From: an uncultured Roseobacter sp.
Lineage (GTDB): Bacteria; Pseudomonadota; Alphaproteobacteria; Rhodobacterales; Rhodobacteraceae
Length of the DNA: 64,000 bases
NCBI RefSeq assembly: GCF_947491795.1
Contig: NZ_CANLKW010000001.1
Span: forward strand, 1,116,001 to 1,180,000
Direction: 5' to 3'
The notes beneath the pieces were generated by a model, which was given only the letters and a program-made list of their open reading frames with translations, was not told where the DNA came from and ran no database searches. The position numbers and the translations under genes are program-made. Positions within the stretch are counted from its first letter, which is position 1; each line of letters begins with the position of its first letter. Below are positions 9,262 to 19,716 of the stretch, piece by piece.

Positions 9262-10350
9262 TCAGCTTTGCCAGCGCGGCAGATGCCGCATCATACGCCG
9301 CTCGGGGGTCGGCAGACCAGCGGCGCGGATCGCAACGCTGTCATGCAGCCGCTCGGAGTTGTCCTGCAGCGGCACGCGTGGCCGGCGGGAGACCAGCCAG
9401 CGGCCATGCCCCCGAAAGGTGCCCAGCATCGGCACGGTGGCATCGCGCGCAAAACGCTGTGACCAGCCCTGGGGCAGCGGCAGCCCGCGTTTCTGTGCTT
9501 TTTCCAGAATCCAGACCAGCGGGATATTCGACAGCGGGCGCGCGGCCGGAAAAGTGCCGACCTGGCCGCCCACATCGCCGTGGGTGCCGGGAAACCACAT
9601 CTGCTCCACCCGGCCCGGATAGCCCTCGGGCGTGGTCCAGAGCACCGGGGAATAGGCCACGCGCGTCTCGTCCAGGGCCAGGGCCTGAAAGCCTGCGCGC
9701 ACGTTATGGCTCAGGTGGTGGCTGTGGAATGCGTGTTTCCTGGCAGACAGACGCCACAGCCAGGGCATGTTCAGCCCCAGCGATTTCACCGTGTCCCAGA
9801 CACCGATCATCTCGATGCCCGTCTCCGCATGACAATGCGCGCGCGAGAATGTCTGCGCACAGCTGCTTGTGGGATCATTCTGGTAGTGGCGGTAAACTTC
9901 GCGGATATTGCGTTCGGTCGCATCCTCGGCACGCAGCAGACCCACCAGATCAATCACCCCCGCCAGGCTGCGCACCGCATAGGCCCCGCGCGAATAACCA
10001 AAGAGGAAAATCCGGTCGCCGGGCCGGTAGCGCGACGCGAGATAGCCGTAAGCGCGCCGGATCTGCCGGTTGATGCCCCGCCCCTGCATCACATCAATCG
10101 CCGACCGCCAGGTGTGCCACTGCACGCCCGGTTCATAAAACAGCGATACGCTGTGCCCGGTCTCGCGCAGCAGTTTATAAGTGGTACCGGCGTTGGTCTC
10201 GCATCCCGGCTCCAGCGACGACAGCGTGCCGTCCAGGATAACCACATGGGTCACAGGGCCGCGGCGCGGGCCGAAATCGCTGGCAGGACGACGCCACAGA
10301 CGCGCGCCCAGCCAGTCAGAAACGATGTTATGCCGCAGCGATATCCTCAC
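9262..10350 (-). CDS. DUF2235 domain-containing protein (alpha/beta hydrolase-like)
   Basis: VVILDGTLSSLEPGCETNAGTTYKLL...RIFLFGYSRGAYAVRSLAGVIDLVGLL (GxSRGA nucleophile elbow)...WFPGTHGDVGG. Confidence 0.87.
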   Translation of the reverse strand: MRISLRHNIVSDWLGARLWRRPASDFGPRRGPVTHVVILDGTLSSLEPGCETNAGTTYKLLRETGHSVSLFYEPGVQWHTWRSAIDVMQGRGINRQIRRAYGYLASRYRPGDRIFLFGYSRGAYAVRSLAGVIDLVGLLRAEDATERNIREVYRHYQNDPTSSCAQTFSRAHCHAETGIEMIGVWDTVKSLGLNMPWLWRLSARKHAFHSHHLSHNVRAGFQALALDETRVAYSPVLWTTPEGYPGRVEQMWFPGTHGDVGGQVGTFPAARPLSNIPLVWILEKAQKRGLPLPQGWSQRFARDATVPMLGTFRGHGRWLVSRRPRVPLQDNSERLHDSVAIRAAGLPTPERRMMRHLPRWQS

Positions 10351-12625
10351 GCTTCAACAGCTCCCAGACCTTGTGCGGGGTAAATGGCATATCTGCCTGA
10401 CGCACCCCCCGCGACCACAATGCGTCCTGTACAGCATTGGCCACTGCCGCCAGCGCGCCAACCGTGCCCGCCTCCCCGCAGCCCTTCATGCCCATGATAT
10501 TCGCCGTCGACGGCACCGGCTCCGAGGTGAACTCAATAGTGGGGACGTCATCCGCACGCGGCAAGGCATAGTCCATGAACGATGCCGTGAGCAGTTGCCC
10601 GTCCTCATCATAGACCACATGCTCTGTGATCGCCTGTCCGATGCCCTGAACCACACCGCCATGCACCTGCCCGATGGCCAGCATCGGATTGATAAGATTG
10701 CCAAAATCGTCAACGACGGTATAGCGGTCCACGTTGGTCACTCCTGTCTCGGGGTCCACCGTTACCTCTGAAATATGGCAACCGTTGGGAAAGCTGCGGG
10801 CATCCAGTTTTGCACGCGCCTCGTGCATCAGCAGATCGTCGCGGCCCTGCGCGCGGGCCATCTCCGCGACCTCCAGCATGGTGGGTGTCAGGTTGGACCC
10901 TTCCGCCCGGAACCGCTCATCGTCAAAGCTGATCTCGGCTGCCGGCACCCCCATTTCATCGGCCAGAAAGGCGGTAAAGGTCTCTGTCATGACCGAAACC
11001 GCCGCAAGGGTGGCATTGTTCTGCACCGTCACAGACCGTGACCCGCCGGTGCCGCCACCCTGGGCAATCAGATCGCTGTCGCCCTGCACCACCGTGATCC
11101 GGTCAGCCGGAATACCCGTCTGATCGGACAGGAAAGTGGCATAGACCGTCTCGTGGCCCTGCCCGGTGCTCTGTGTGCCGACAAAAATCGTCACCGTACC
11201 ATCCTCGTTAAATGCGACGCGTGCGCCCTCAGCAGGATCACCCAAAATGCTTTCAATATAGTAACAGATGCCGATCCCCCGCAGCAGACCCCGCGCCGCA
11301 TCTGCCGCACGGCGGGCCGCAAAGCCCGCTGTGTCCGCCTCTTTTTCCGTACGCGCCAGTACTTTGCCGAAATCGCCCACGTCATAAGTTTCACCCGTGG
11401 CAGCCTTATACGGGAACTGATCAGGCCGGATAAAATTGATCCGCCGCAGCTCAAAGGGGTCCACGCCCAGCTCGCGCGCGGCGCGGTCCATCAGACGCTC
11501 CAGCACATAGATCGCCTCGGGCCGTCCCGCCCCGCGATAGGCGTCGACCTGCACGGTGTTGGTGTAAAACCCCTCGACCTGCAGCCAGGTGGTCTGCACA
11601 TCATAGCAGCCCGCCAGCACACGGCTGAACAGCTGGGTCTGAATGGGCTGACCGAACTGCGAGTTATAAGCGCCCAGATTGCATTTTGTGTGCACCCGGT
11701 AGGCGGTGATTTTATGGTTCTCGTCAAAGGCAAATTCCGCCAGCGATGTCAGATCGCGCCCGCCGTTGTCGCTCAGCATTGCCTCTGTCCGGTCAGACGC
11801 CCAGGCGACCGGACGGCCCAGCGCCCGCGCGGACTGCGCACAGAGAAAATATTCCGGATAGGCAAAGGCCTTCATCCCGAACCCGCCGCCCACATCCGGG
11901 ATTGTCACCCGCACGGCCTCCGGGTCCAGGTTCAGCGCTTTGGCCAGCTGCGCCTTGTGCGCCCAGACACCCTGCGCGCCCAGCGACACATGCAGCCGCG
12001 CACCGTCCCATTCGGCATAACAGCCGCGCGGCTCCATCGCGTTGCAGATCACGCGGTTGTCCCCGACCTCCAGTGATACGGTATGAGCCGCGGCCTGAAA
12101 CGCAGCCTCTGTCGCCGCCTGATCGCCCATGCCCCAGTCAAAGGCGCGGTTTTCCGGCGCCTCGGGGTGAATGGCCTGATCCCCCGGCCCTACCGTCATC
12201 TGGGCGTCCAGATCGTCATAGTCGAGCTCAATAAGCTCGGCGGCATCGCGCGCCTGCTCCAGGGTCTCTGCCACCACAAAGGCCACAGGCTCGCCCACAA
12301 AGCGCATCCGCTCTTTGGCCAAGATCGGACGCAGGGGTTTTGCCCCATCGGACCCGTCGCGGTTTTTCACAACCGTGGACTGCATCGCAATGTCCAGCCC
12401 CGCCGCCTCCAGGTCCTCAACCGTCAGAACCAGATGCACTCCCTCAGCCGCACGGGCCTCCGAGACATCGAGCCCGGTAATGATCCCATGCGCCACAGGC
12501 GCGCGGAAGACAAAGCCCACCAGCGAACCTTCCGGTGCGATATCGCCCACATAGCGGCCCTGGCCGGTCAGGAAACGTATGTCCTCAACCCGTGCGACGG
12601 GCTGCGATTTGCCGAATTTATCCAT
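10328..12625 (-). CDS. Xanthine dehydrogenase-family molybdopterin-binding subunit (CoxL-like, form II)
   Basis: 765 aa; RFLTGQGRYVGDI...GGGFGMK...VQVDAYRGAGRPEAIYVLERLMD...STGQGHETV; AYRGAGR is the form-II motif. Confidence 0.9.
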   Translation of the reverse strand: MDKFGKSQPVARVEDIRFLTGQGRYVGDIAPEGSLVGFVFRAPVAHGIITGLDVSEARAAEGVHLVLTVEDLEAAGLDIAMQSTVVKNRDGSDGAKPLRPILAKERMRFVGEPVAFVVAETLEQARDAAELIELDYDDLDAQMTVGPGDQAIHPEAPENRAFDWGMGDQAATEAAFQAAAHTVSLEVGDNRVICNAMEPRGCYAEWDGARLHVSLGAQGVWAHKAQLAKALNLDPEAVRVTIPDVGGGFGMKAFAYPEYFLCAQSARALGRPVAWASDRTEAMLSDNGGRDLTSLAEFAFDENHKITAYRVHTKCNLGAYNSQFGQPIQTQLFSRVLAGCYDVQTTWLQVEGFYTNTVQVDAYRGAGRPEAIYVLERLMDRAARELGVDPFELRRINFIRPDQFPYKAATGETYDVGDFGKVLARTEKEADTAGFAARRAADAARGLLRGIGICYYIESILGDPAEGARVAFNEDGTVTIFVGTQSTGQGHETVYATFLSDQTGIPADRITVVQGDSDLIAQGGGTGGSRSVTVQNNATLAAVSVMTETFTAFLADEMGVPAAEISFDDERFRAEGSNLTPTMLEVAEMARAQGRDDLLMHEARAKLDARSFPNGCHISEVTVDPETGVTNVDRYTVVDDFGNLINPMLAIGQVHGGVVQGIGQAITEHVVYDEDGQLLTASFMDYALPRADDVPTIEFTSEPVPSTANIMGMKGCGEAGTVGALAAVANAVQDALWSRGVRQADMPFTPHKVWELLKREDIAAA

Positions 12626-12684
12626 GGGAAGCTCCTTTATGGCGCTGGGGTGCGGTTGCGGACACCGCAGGGGGTCGCCGGTGT

Positions 12685-13584
12685 TCAGGTGGCGGGGGGT
12701 GTCCCGCCGTCACGCTTCATATAGTCAAGAAGCCAGCCACGGAAAGCCCTGGCGGCCGGTCTCAGGGCACTGCGGTCCGCACAGACCAGAAAATACTGGT
12801 CAGTGCCCGGAATTTCGACATGTCCGGCACAGCGCACCAGCCCGGACTGCGCCACCACCAGATCACTGGCCGAGGCGCGGGCGAGCATGACACCCACCCC
12901 CTGCGCGGCCATGGCCGCCGCCATTACAGTGCTGTCTGCATGCACGATCCGCAGCGGCGCCAGAGGCTGGCCCAGCGCGTGCATCACATGGCGCCAGCCA
13001 GACCGGTGCGTCGCCACTTCGATCAGGGGATGCCGGCTGAGGTCTGCCGGTGCATTGATCTGCGCGGCCAGTGCCGGGGTTGCCGCAGGGTACAGTGTTT
13101 CACCCATCAGCGGATCATAGTCGCGCCCGAACTGCCCCGGCGTGCCAAAGACAATCTGCAGATCGCTGTATCCGCCGTCAAAATCAGAAGCCGCATTGCC
13201 CGTGTTCAGCGTCAGCCGCACCCCCGGGTGGGCCGTCTGAAAATCCCGCACCCCGCCCGCCAGTACCCCGTGGGCAAAGAGCAGGACAGAGCGCACAAAA
13301 AGCGGCTGTTCCGCACCGCTGCCGAATATCCCTTCAGTCGCCTCTTCCAGCAGGCCCAGAGATTGCTGGACCGTCGGCAGATAGGACCGCCCCAGATCCG
13401 TCAGCGTGACCGACTGTGCGCCCCGCTCGAACAGCGGCGCGCCCAGCTTGTCCTCCAGCGCTCTGATCTGCTGGCTGACGGCCGCCGCTGACAGGTTCAG
13501 CTGGCTGGCCGCCCGGGCAAAGCTCTCGGTGCGTGCAGCCGCCTCGAAAACGCGCAGCCAGTTGAGGGAGGGAACACGGGACAT
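12685..13584 (-). CDS. LysR family transcriptional regulator (GcvA-like)
   Basis: MSRVPSLNWLRVFEAAARTESFARAASQLNLSAAAVSQQIRALEDKLGAPLFER; divergent from the PhyH-like gene. Confidence 0.92.
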   Translation of the reverse strand: MSRVPSLNWLRVFEAAARTESFARAASQLNLSAAAVSQQIRALEDKLGAPLFERGAQSVTLTDLGRSYLPTVQQSLGLLEEATEGIFGSGAEQPLFVRSVLLFAHGVLAGGVRDFQTAHPGVRLTLNTGNAASDFDGGYSDLQIVFGTPGQFGRDYDPLMGETLYPAATPALAAQINAPADLSRHPLIEVATHRSGWRHVMHALGQPLAPLRIVHADSTVMAAAMAAQGVGVMLARASASDLVVAQSGLVRCAGHVEIPGTDQYFLVCADRSALRPAARAFRGWLLDYMKRDGGTPPAT

Positions 13585-13593
13585 GCGCCGAGA

Positions 13594-13608
13594 CTAAGTA
13601 AAACTTAG
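13594..13608. promoter_or_regulatory. Candidate LysR operator
   Basis: Palindrome CTAAGT-AAA-ACTTAG 9 nt upstream of the LysR start, in the divergent intergenic region. Confidence 0.4.
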
Positions 13609-13686
13609 CCTCAGAGGCAAGAGCCACCGTGCTGCATTCCCGCAAACCGATGCGATGCTGCGGCAACGTCACAAAGGAGACCCGAA

Positions 13687-14565
13687 ATGCCCCAGCCCCT
13701 CCCGCTTGAAAACGGTCGCCTGAGTGCGGCCCAGTCCGAACAATACCGCGCGGACGGGTTCCTCTTTCCCCTGCCTGTCATGCCCGCAGGCGACGCGCAG
13801 GCCCTGCGGACCGAACTCGAAGCGCTTGAGGCCGAATGGCTCGACAGCGATCTGCCCCTGCCCTTTGGCACCTACAAACGGGTCAACGCGCATTGTGTGA
13901 TGCCGCTGGCCTGGCGCATCGGTCACGACCCGCGCATCCTGAATGTGGTCGAGGGCGTGCTGGGGCCCGACATCATGGTCTATTCCGTGGAGTTTTTCAT
14001 CAAAGAGCCCAACACACGGCACATCGTGTCCATGCACCAGGACCTGACCTACTGGGGTCTGGGCGAGATTGACGGGCTCGTGACGGCCTGGCTCGCGCTG
14101 TCGCCCGCCACGCCCGCCTCGGGCTGTATGGATTTCGTGCGGGGCAGCCACAAAAACCCGATCCTGCCCCACCACGATACCTTTTCCGAAAATAATCTGC
14201 TGTCGCGCGGCCAGGAAGTGCGCGTGGATGTGGCGGAAGCCGACAGGGTGCCCATCGAAATCCACCCCGGTCAGATCTCCCTGCATCACGGGCTGATGAT
14301 CCATGGGTCGGGGCCGAATACCACTGATGACCGCCGTATCGCTGCCGTTGTGCGCTATTGCACCCCGGCCATTAAACAACAGGTGGGTGCGCGCGATTAT
14401 GCGGTTCTGGCGCGGGGCCAGGACCGTTTCGGGCACTTTGAGGGGTTTGAGGCGCCTCAGGCCCCCTTTACGCCCGCCGCCCTTGCCACCTACGATGAGA
14501 TCCGGCGTGCCCAGGCCGCGACAATGATGAAGGGCGCGGAAAAAGAAGGAGGGCTTTACGCGTGA
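13687..14565 (+). CDS. Phytanoyl-CoA dioxygenase (PhyH) family Fe(II)/2OG oxygenase; candidate TmpA/PhnY-like
   Basis: QYRADGFLFPLPV...MHQDLTYWGLGEIDGLVTAWLALSPATPASGCMDFVRGSHKNPILPHHDTF...GQISLHHGLMIHGSGPNTTDDRR (HxD...H). Confidence 0.9.
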   Translation: MPQPLPLENGRLSAAQSEQYRADGFLFPLPVMPAGDAQALRTELEALEAEWLDSDLPLPFGTYKRVNAHCVMPLAWRIGHDPRILNVVEGVLGPDIMVYSVEFFIKEPNTRHIVSMHQDLTYWGLGEIDGLVTAWLALSPATPASGCMDFVRGSHKNPILPHHDTFSENNLLSRGQEVRVDVAEADRVPIEIHPGQISLHHGLMIHGSGPNTTDDRRIAAVVRYCTPAIKQQVGARDYAVLARGQDRFGHFEGFEAPQAPFTPAALATYDEIRRAQAATMMKGAEKEGGLYA

Positions 14566-15161
14566 TGGACAAGGTCAGCTTTACTCAGATGAAGGACGGC
14601 ACCGCCGAGGATTATGCCTTCCTCACTGAGCACGAGACCGAATACACCCGTGGCACCGCCGACCGGCTGCTGCAGGCGATGGTGAGCCTGGATGAAAGCC
14701 TCTCGGGCTATCAGGTCACACGGCTGGGCCACTCGCTGCAATCCGCCACCCGTGCGGAACGGGATGGTGCGGACATCGACTGGATCGTTTCCGCCCTGCT
14801 GCACGACATCGGTGACATCTATGCGCCCTATAATCACGACGAATATGCGGCCACGATCCTGCGTCCCTTTGTGCGCGAACAATGCACCTGGGTGGTGGAA
14901 AAACACGGCGACTTTCAGATGGTCTATTACGGCCATCACGTGGGCGCTGACCCGCAAAAACGCGACAGGTATAAAGGGCATGCCTATTTCGATGACTGTG
15001 CGGCCTTTTGCGAGCGCTGGGACCAGGCGAGTTTCGACCCGGACTATGAGACGCTGCCACTGGCGCATTTTGCACCCATGGTGCGCGCGGTTTTTGACCG
15101 GACGCCTTACGACCCGGACGTGATCCGCGCGGGCGCGCGGGAGCCTCTGGTCGCAGGCTGA
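14565..15161 (+). CDS. HD-domain oxygenase/phosphohydrolase family; candidate TmpB/PhnZ-like
   Basis: SFTQMKDGTAEDYAFL...YQVTRLGHSLQSATRAERDGADIDWIVSALLHDIGDIYAPYNHDEYAA...EKHGDFQM...CAAFCERWDQASFDPDY; TGATG coupling with the upstream oxygenase. Confidence 0.88.
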   Translation: MDKVSFTQMKDGTAEDYAFLTEHETEYTRGTADRLLQAMVSLDESLSGYQVTRLGHSLQSATRAERDGADIDWIVSALLHDIGDIYAPYNHDEYAATILRPFVREQCTWVVEKHGDFQMVYYGHHVGADPQKRDRYKGHAYFDDCAAFCERWDQASFDPDYETLPLAHFAPMVRAVFDRTPYDPDVIRAGAREPLVAG

Positions 15162-15332
15162 ACACCGGCAGAGCGGGACAAAGCGGCCGACCGCCCGTCG
15201 AGGCCGGCCGGCCGCTGCCCGGCTGCGCCAGGCGCGCACGATACCAAAAGACGGCGCAAACCGGGCGCCGGACCTTTTCCTTCGCCCCGCCTTCCGCTAG
15301 ATGATCGCGCAACGCGGACAAAGGATACCGTC

Positions 15333-18300
15333 ATGGCGCTCGACAAGACATTTGATGCACAGCAAGCCGAAGCACGGCTCTATGCCGCCTGGGAAAAGGC
15401 CGGGGCTTTCAGAGCCGGGGCCAATGCCTCGCGCGATGAGACCTTCTCCATCATGATCCCGCCGCCCAATGTGACGGGCTCGCTGCACATGGGCCATGCG
15501 TTCAACAACACGCTGCAGGACATTCTGATCCGCTGGCACCGCATGCGCGGCTTTGACACGCTCTGGCAGCCCGGCACGGACCACGCAGGGATCGCCACGC
15601 AGATGGTGACCGAGCGCGAAATGGCCGCCAATCAGGAGCCCACACGCCGCGAAATGGGACGTGAGAAGTTCCTTACAAGGGTCTGGGAGCAAAAGGTAAA
15701 ATCCCGCGGGACGATCATCGGCCAGCTCAAACGCCTTGGCGCGTCCTGTGACTGGTCGCGCGAGGCCTTTACCATGGGCGGCGCCCCTGGTGATCCGGAG
15801 GCAGGCAGCGGCGCACCCAATTTCCACGATGCGGTGATCAGGGTCTTTGTTGATATGTACAACAAGGGGCTGATCTATCGTGGCAAGCGTCTGGTCAACT
15901 GGGACCCTCATTTCGAGACGGCGATCTCGGATCTTGAGGTCGAGAATATCGAAGTCGACGGGCATATGTGGCATTTTAAGTACCCCCTGGCCGGCGGTGA
16001 GACATATGAGTATTTGGAGAAGGGTGAAGATGGGGAGGTGCTCTTTCGCGAGGAGCGCGATTATATTTCCATTGCCACCACGCGGCCCGAAACCATGCTG
16101 GGGGACGGGGCTGTAGCCGTTCATCCATCAGATGAACGTTATGCGCCAATTATCGGAAAGCTATGTGAAATTCCGGTTGGGCCAAAAGAACACCGTCGCC
16201 TGATCCCGATCATCACCGATGAATACCCGGATAAGGATTTCGGCTCGGGTGCGGTTAAGATTACGGGCGCACATGACTTTAACGACTATGAGGTCGCAAA
16301 GCGCGGCGGCATCCCGATGTACCGGCTGATGGATACCAAAGGGGCGATGCGCGCCGATGGTGCGCCCTATGCCGAGGCTGCGGGCATTGCGATGGCCGTG
16401 GCACAGGGGGAGCAGACCCTGTCAGAGGCGGAAGCGGATGCGGTGAACCTGGTGCCGGACGCATTGCGCGGGCTGGACCGGTTTGAGGCGCGCAGGCAGG
16501 TGGTGCAGCAGATCACAGAAGAAGGTCTGGCGGTGATGCATTCGGTGCCTGTGATCGACCCTGAGGATGGCCAGGAGAGCAGTGAGCTTGTGCCACTGGT
16601 CGAGTCGAAGAAGATCATGCAACCCTTTGGGGACCGGTCGAAAGTTGTGATCGAGCCGATGCTGACGGATCAGTGGTTTGTGGATACAGCACAGATTGTG
16701 CAGCCGGCGATTGATGCGGTGCGGAGTGGCGACGTGACGATCCACCCCGAGCAGGACAAGAAGGTCTATTTCAACTGGCTGGAGAATATCGAGCCCTGGT
16801 GTATTTCGCGACAGCTGTGGTGGGGGCATCAGATACCGGTTTGGTATGGGCCTTCAAAAGAAGAAATCGCGACTCATCCGGCGATCTACAACGGTTTGCC
16901 GAAAGCATTTTGCGCAGCTTCTTTCGCAGAGGCATGCGAACAAGCTCGGCAATACTATGGCGACCGAACCGAACTCACAGAGCATCCCCAGGACGAAGGC
17001 ACGATGCAATATTGCTATTCGAAGGAAGGCGACGCTTTGACGGCGGTTTCTTTACGACGGGACCCCGACGTGCTCGACACCTGGTTCTCCTCCGGTCTCT
17101 GGCCTATCGGCACGCTGGGCTGGACGGGCGATGCAGACCAGGACGCAAAGAACGACGCGCTGCAGAAGTATTTCCCGACGTCCACACTTATAACCGGCTT
17201 CGACATCATCTTTTTCTGGGTCGCCCGGATGATGATGATGCAATACGCCGTGGTCGGCCAGAAACCTTTCGACACGGTCTATGTGCATGCGCTGGTGCGC
17301 GACGAGAAGGGTAAGAAGATGTCCAAATCGCTGGGCAATGTGCTCGACCCGCTGGACATGATTGATGAATATGGCGCGGATGCGGTGCGCTTTACGCTCA
17401 CGGCTATGGCCGCCATGGGGCGCGACCTTAAGCTCAGCACGCAACGCATTGCAGGATATCGGAATTTCGGCACCAAACTGTGGAACGCCTGCCGCTTTGC
17501 AGAGATGAACGATGTCTTTGCCCACCGCGCGGCGCGCACCGACGTAATACCGACGTCATACCGACCCGAAACCGACGTGACACAGACGGTGAACAAATGG
17601 ATCATCGGTGAAACGGCAAAAGTGCGTGAAGAGATCGACGCGGCGCTGGAAAATTATCGCTTTAACGACGCGGCAAACGCCGCCTATGCCTTTGTCTGGG
17701 GCAAGGTCTGCGACTGGTATCTGGAACTATCCAAACCTTTGCTGCAGGACGCGGAAAATACTGATTTCGCTGAAGAAACCCGCGAAACCATGGCCTGGGT
17801 GCTGGATCAGTGCATGATCCTGCTTCACCCTGTGATGCCATTCATTACAGAAGAGCTCTGGTCGGCGACGGGCGCGCGCGACGGCATGCTGGTTCACGCC
17901 GAATGGCCTGACTATACGGCGGCAGATCTTGTTGATGCGGAGGCAGACCGCGAAATGAACTGGGTTGTCTCTCTCATCGAGGCGATCCGCTCTGCGCGCG
18001 CTCAGATGCATGTGCCGGCGGGTCTTTATGTCCCTCTGATTGTTACAGAAATTGACGCAGCTGGTCAGGCCGCATGGGACCGGAACGAGGTGATGATCAA
18101 ACGTCTGGCGCGCGTTGAGGCATTGGAGACCGCGTCTGACTTCCCGAAAGGCACAGTATCGCTGGCCGTTCCCGGTGCCTCCTTTGGCCTGCCGCTTGCA
18201 GATATCATTGATATTGCAGAGGAAAAGGCGCGGCTTGAGAAGTCTCTGGGCAAGCTGGCCAAGGAGTTGGGTGGCCTGCGCGGGCGCCTGAACAACCCGA

Positions 18301-18419
18301 AGTTTGCAGCATCAGCCCCGGCGGAAGTTGTAGAAGAGACTCGCGCCAATCTGGCGTTGCGCGAGGAAGAAGAAGCGCAGCTCAACGAAGCACTCGCGCG
18401 CCTGGCCGAACTGGGATAA
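15333..18419 (+). CDS. valS: Valine--tRNA ligase
   Basis: [26 protein letters not shown]...[18 protein letters not shown]...[12 protein letters not shown]; 1028 aa. Confidence 0.98.
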   Translation: MALDKTFDAQQAEARLYAAWEKAGAFRAGANASRDETFSIMIPPPNVTGSLHMGHAFNNTLQDILIRWHRMRGFDTLWQPGTDHAGIATQMVTEREMAANQEPTRREMGREKFLTRVWEQKVKSRGTIIGQLKRLGASCDWSREAFTMGGAPGDPEAGSGAPNFHDAVIRVFVDMYNKGLIYRGKRLVNWDPHFETAISDLEVENIEVDGHMWHFKYPLAGGETYEYLEKGEDGEVLFREERDYISIATTRPETMLGDGAVAVHPSDERYAPIIGKLCEIPVGPKEHRRLIPIITDEYPDKDFGSGAVKITGAHDFNDYEVAKRGGIPMYRLMDTKGAMRADGAPYAEAAGIAMAVAQGEQTLSEAEADAVNLVPDALRGLDRFEARRQVVQQITEEGLAVMHSVPVIDPEDGQESSELVPLVESKKIMQPFGDRSKVVIEPMLTDQWFVDTAQIVQPAIDAVRSGDVTIHPEQDKKVYFNWLENIEPWCISRQLWWGHQIPVWYGPSKEEIATHPAIYNGLPKAFCAASFAEACEQARQYYGDRTELTEHPQDEGTMQYCYSKEGDALTAVSLRRDPDVLDTWFSSGLWPIGTLGWTGDADQDAKNDALQKYFPTSTLITGFDIIFFWVARMMMMQYAVVGQKPFDTVYVHALVRDEKGKKMSKSLGNVLDPLDMIDEYGADAVRFTLTAMAAMGRDLKLSTQRIAGYRNFGTKLWNACRFAEMNDVFAHRAARTDVIPTSYRPETDVTQTVNKWIIGETAKVREEIDAALENYRFNDAANAAYAFVWGKVCDWYLELSKPLLQDAENTDFAEETRETMAWVLDQCMILLHPVMPFITEELWSATGARDGMLVHAEWPDYTAADLVDAEADREMNWVVSLIEAIRSARAQMHVPAGLYVPLIVTEIDAAGQAAWDRNEVMIKRLARVEALETASDFPKGTVSLAVPGASFGLPLADIIDIAEEKARLEKSLGKLAKELGGLRGRLNNPKFAASAPAEVVEETRANLALREEEEAQLNEALARLAELG

Positions 18420-18428
18420 ACTGCCTGC

Positions 18429-18758
18429 ATGCGCAGCTTTCGATCACTTGTTGAAAAGCAGATCGCCAGGACTCGCGCGGCTGGCGGTCTGAGCGGCCTG
18501 CAAGGAGAAGGAGCGCCCCTGCCTGACCGTCCCGTTGAGACGGGCGAGCAGGCAGCGCTGTCGACAGGCATGCGCATAATGGCGGAAGCCGGCGTGCTGC
18601 CGGAAGAATTCGCACTGAAAAAGCAATTGGATGCGGCCCGCAAATCTTATGCATCATGCACACAGGACGCAGAACGCAGCAAACTGATGCGTCAGATTGC
18701 CGACCTTGAACTCAGGTACGGGATAGCCCGCGAAGCCCGGCAAAAATTTATGTCCTGA
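18429..18758 (+). CDS. DUF1992 (DnaJ-homolog subfamily C) protein
   Basis: VEKQIARTRAAGGLSGLQGEGAPLPDRP...MRIMAEAGVLPEEFALKKQLDAAR. Confidence 0.8.
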   Translation: MRSFRSLVEKQIARTRAAGGLSGLQGEGAPLPDRPVETGEQAALSTGMRIMAEAGVLPEEFALKKQLDAARKSYASCTQDAERSKLMRQIADLELRYGIAREARQKFMS

Positions 18759-18813
18759 AAGGCTTTAGTAGATTTGCAAACAGTCCGCCCAACATTTGCA
18801 AATGACGTTTTCC

Positions 18814-19602
18814 TTATTTGAATACTGGCGCCCGCTTGGCAAACCGGGCTGAAATCACCTCCATCTGCTCAGGCGTCCCCAGCAAACCTGCCTGTGCTTC
18901 AGCCTCGGCGACAAGAACCGCTTGGGGTGGATTGTCAGCAGCAAAGGCCATCAGCTTTTTCGCCGTGCGGACGGCTGCCGGGCTCTGCCCCGCAATGCGT
19001 TCCGCCAAAGCGCTGGCATCAGCCAGTGGATCATCGGCCAGACTGGTGACCAGCCCCCATTCCTCGGCCTGAACTGCGTCGATTTCTTCGGCGGTGTAAA
19101 CCAGGCGGCGCATCACATCGTCCCGCACGAGCTTTGGCAACAGAACCATCCCGCCCATGTCCGGCACGATACCCCATTTCATTTCCATAACCGCCAGCCT
19201 TGTGTCAGGGGCTGCAATGCGAATGTCGGCCCCAAGTGCCAGCTGCATACCCGCTCCGAAAACCACGCCTTCGAGCGCGGCAATGACTGGAATGTCCAGC
19301 CGGTGCCAGGCCATCACAACTTCCTGCCATTGATTGGTTGTGCCATTGCCGTGCGTGCGAGGGACAATCAGCCCTTTGATATCCTGCCCGATCATGCCGC
19401 CCAGGCTGCTCAGATCAAGCCCGGCACAGAAGGATCCGCCTTCCCCGCTCAGAACCACGACGCGGGCGTCAGATGCGGCAACCTTTGCAGCGGCAGCTAT
19501 AATGCCGTCTATCATCTCCTGATCCATTGCATTTTTCTTGTCTGACCGTGTCAGAACAACCTGCGCAATGTGATCACTTATGCTTACCCGGACGCGTGCC
19601 AT
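18814..19602 (-). CDS. Enoyl-CoA hydratase/isomerase (crotonase) family protein
   Basis: SISDHIAQVVLTRSDKKNAMDQEMIDGI...VVVLSGEGGSFCAGLDLSSLG...GVVFGAGMQLALGADIRIAAPD; ATG 19602 chosen. Confidence 0.9.
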   Translation of the reverse strand: MARVRVSISDHIAQVVLTRSDKKNAMDQEMIDGIIAAAAKVAASDARVVVLSGEGGSFCAGLDLSSLGGMIGQDIKGLIVPRTHGNGTTNQWQEVVMAWHRLDIPVIAALEGVVFGAGMQLALGADIRIAAPDTRLAVMEMKWGIVPDMGGMVLLPKLVRDDVMRRLVYTAEEIDAVQAEEWGLVTSLADDPLADASALAERIAGQSPAAVRTAKKLMAFAADNPPQAVLVAEAEAQAGLLGTPEQMEVISARFAKRAPVFK

Positions 19603-19716
19603 CTCTGTCTCCCTCGCTTTGAGAGCAGTTGACAGAAGCCTGTCGCTTTTTGCCAGCAAAACGTCGGGGCACAAGAGAGGCTTGCCCAAACCCGGTTGCT
19701 CGTTTTAATAGAACCA

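Noticed and set aside
16000-17000. Patches of altered codon usage inside valS as recombination/HGT
   Set aside because: Protein is a continuous normal ValS; local composition change seen by eye is weak evidence.
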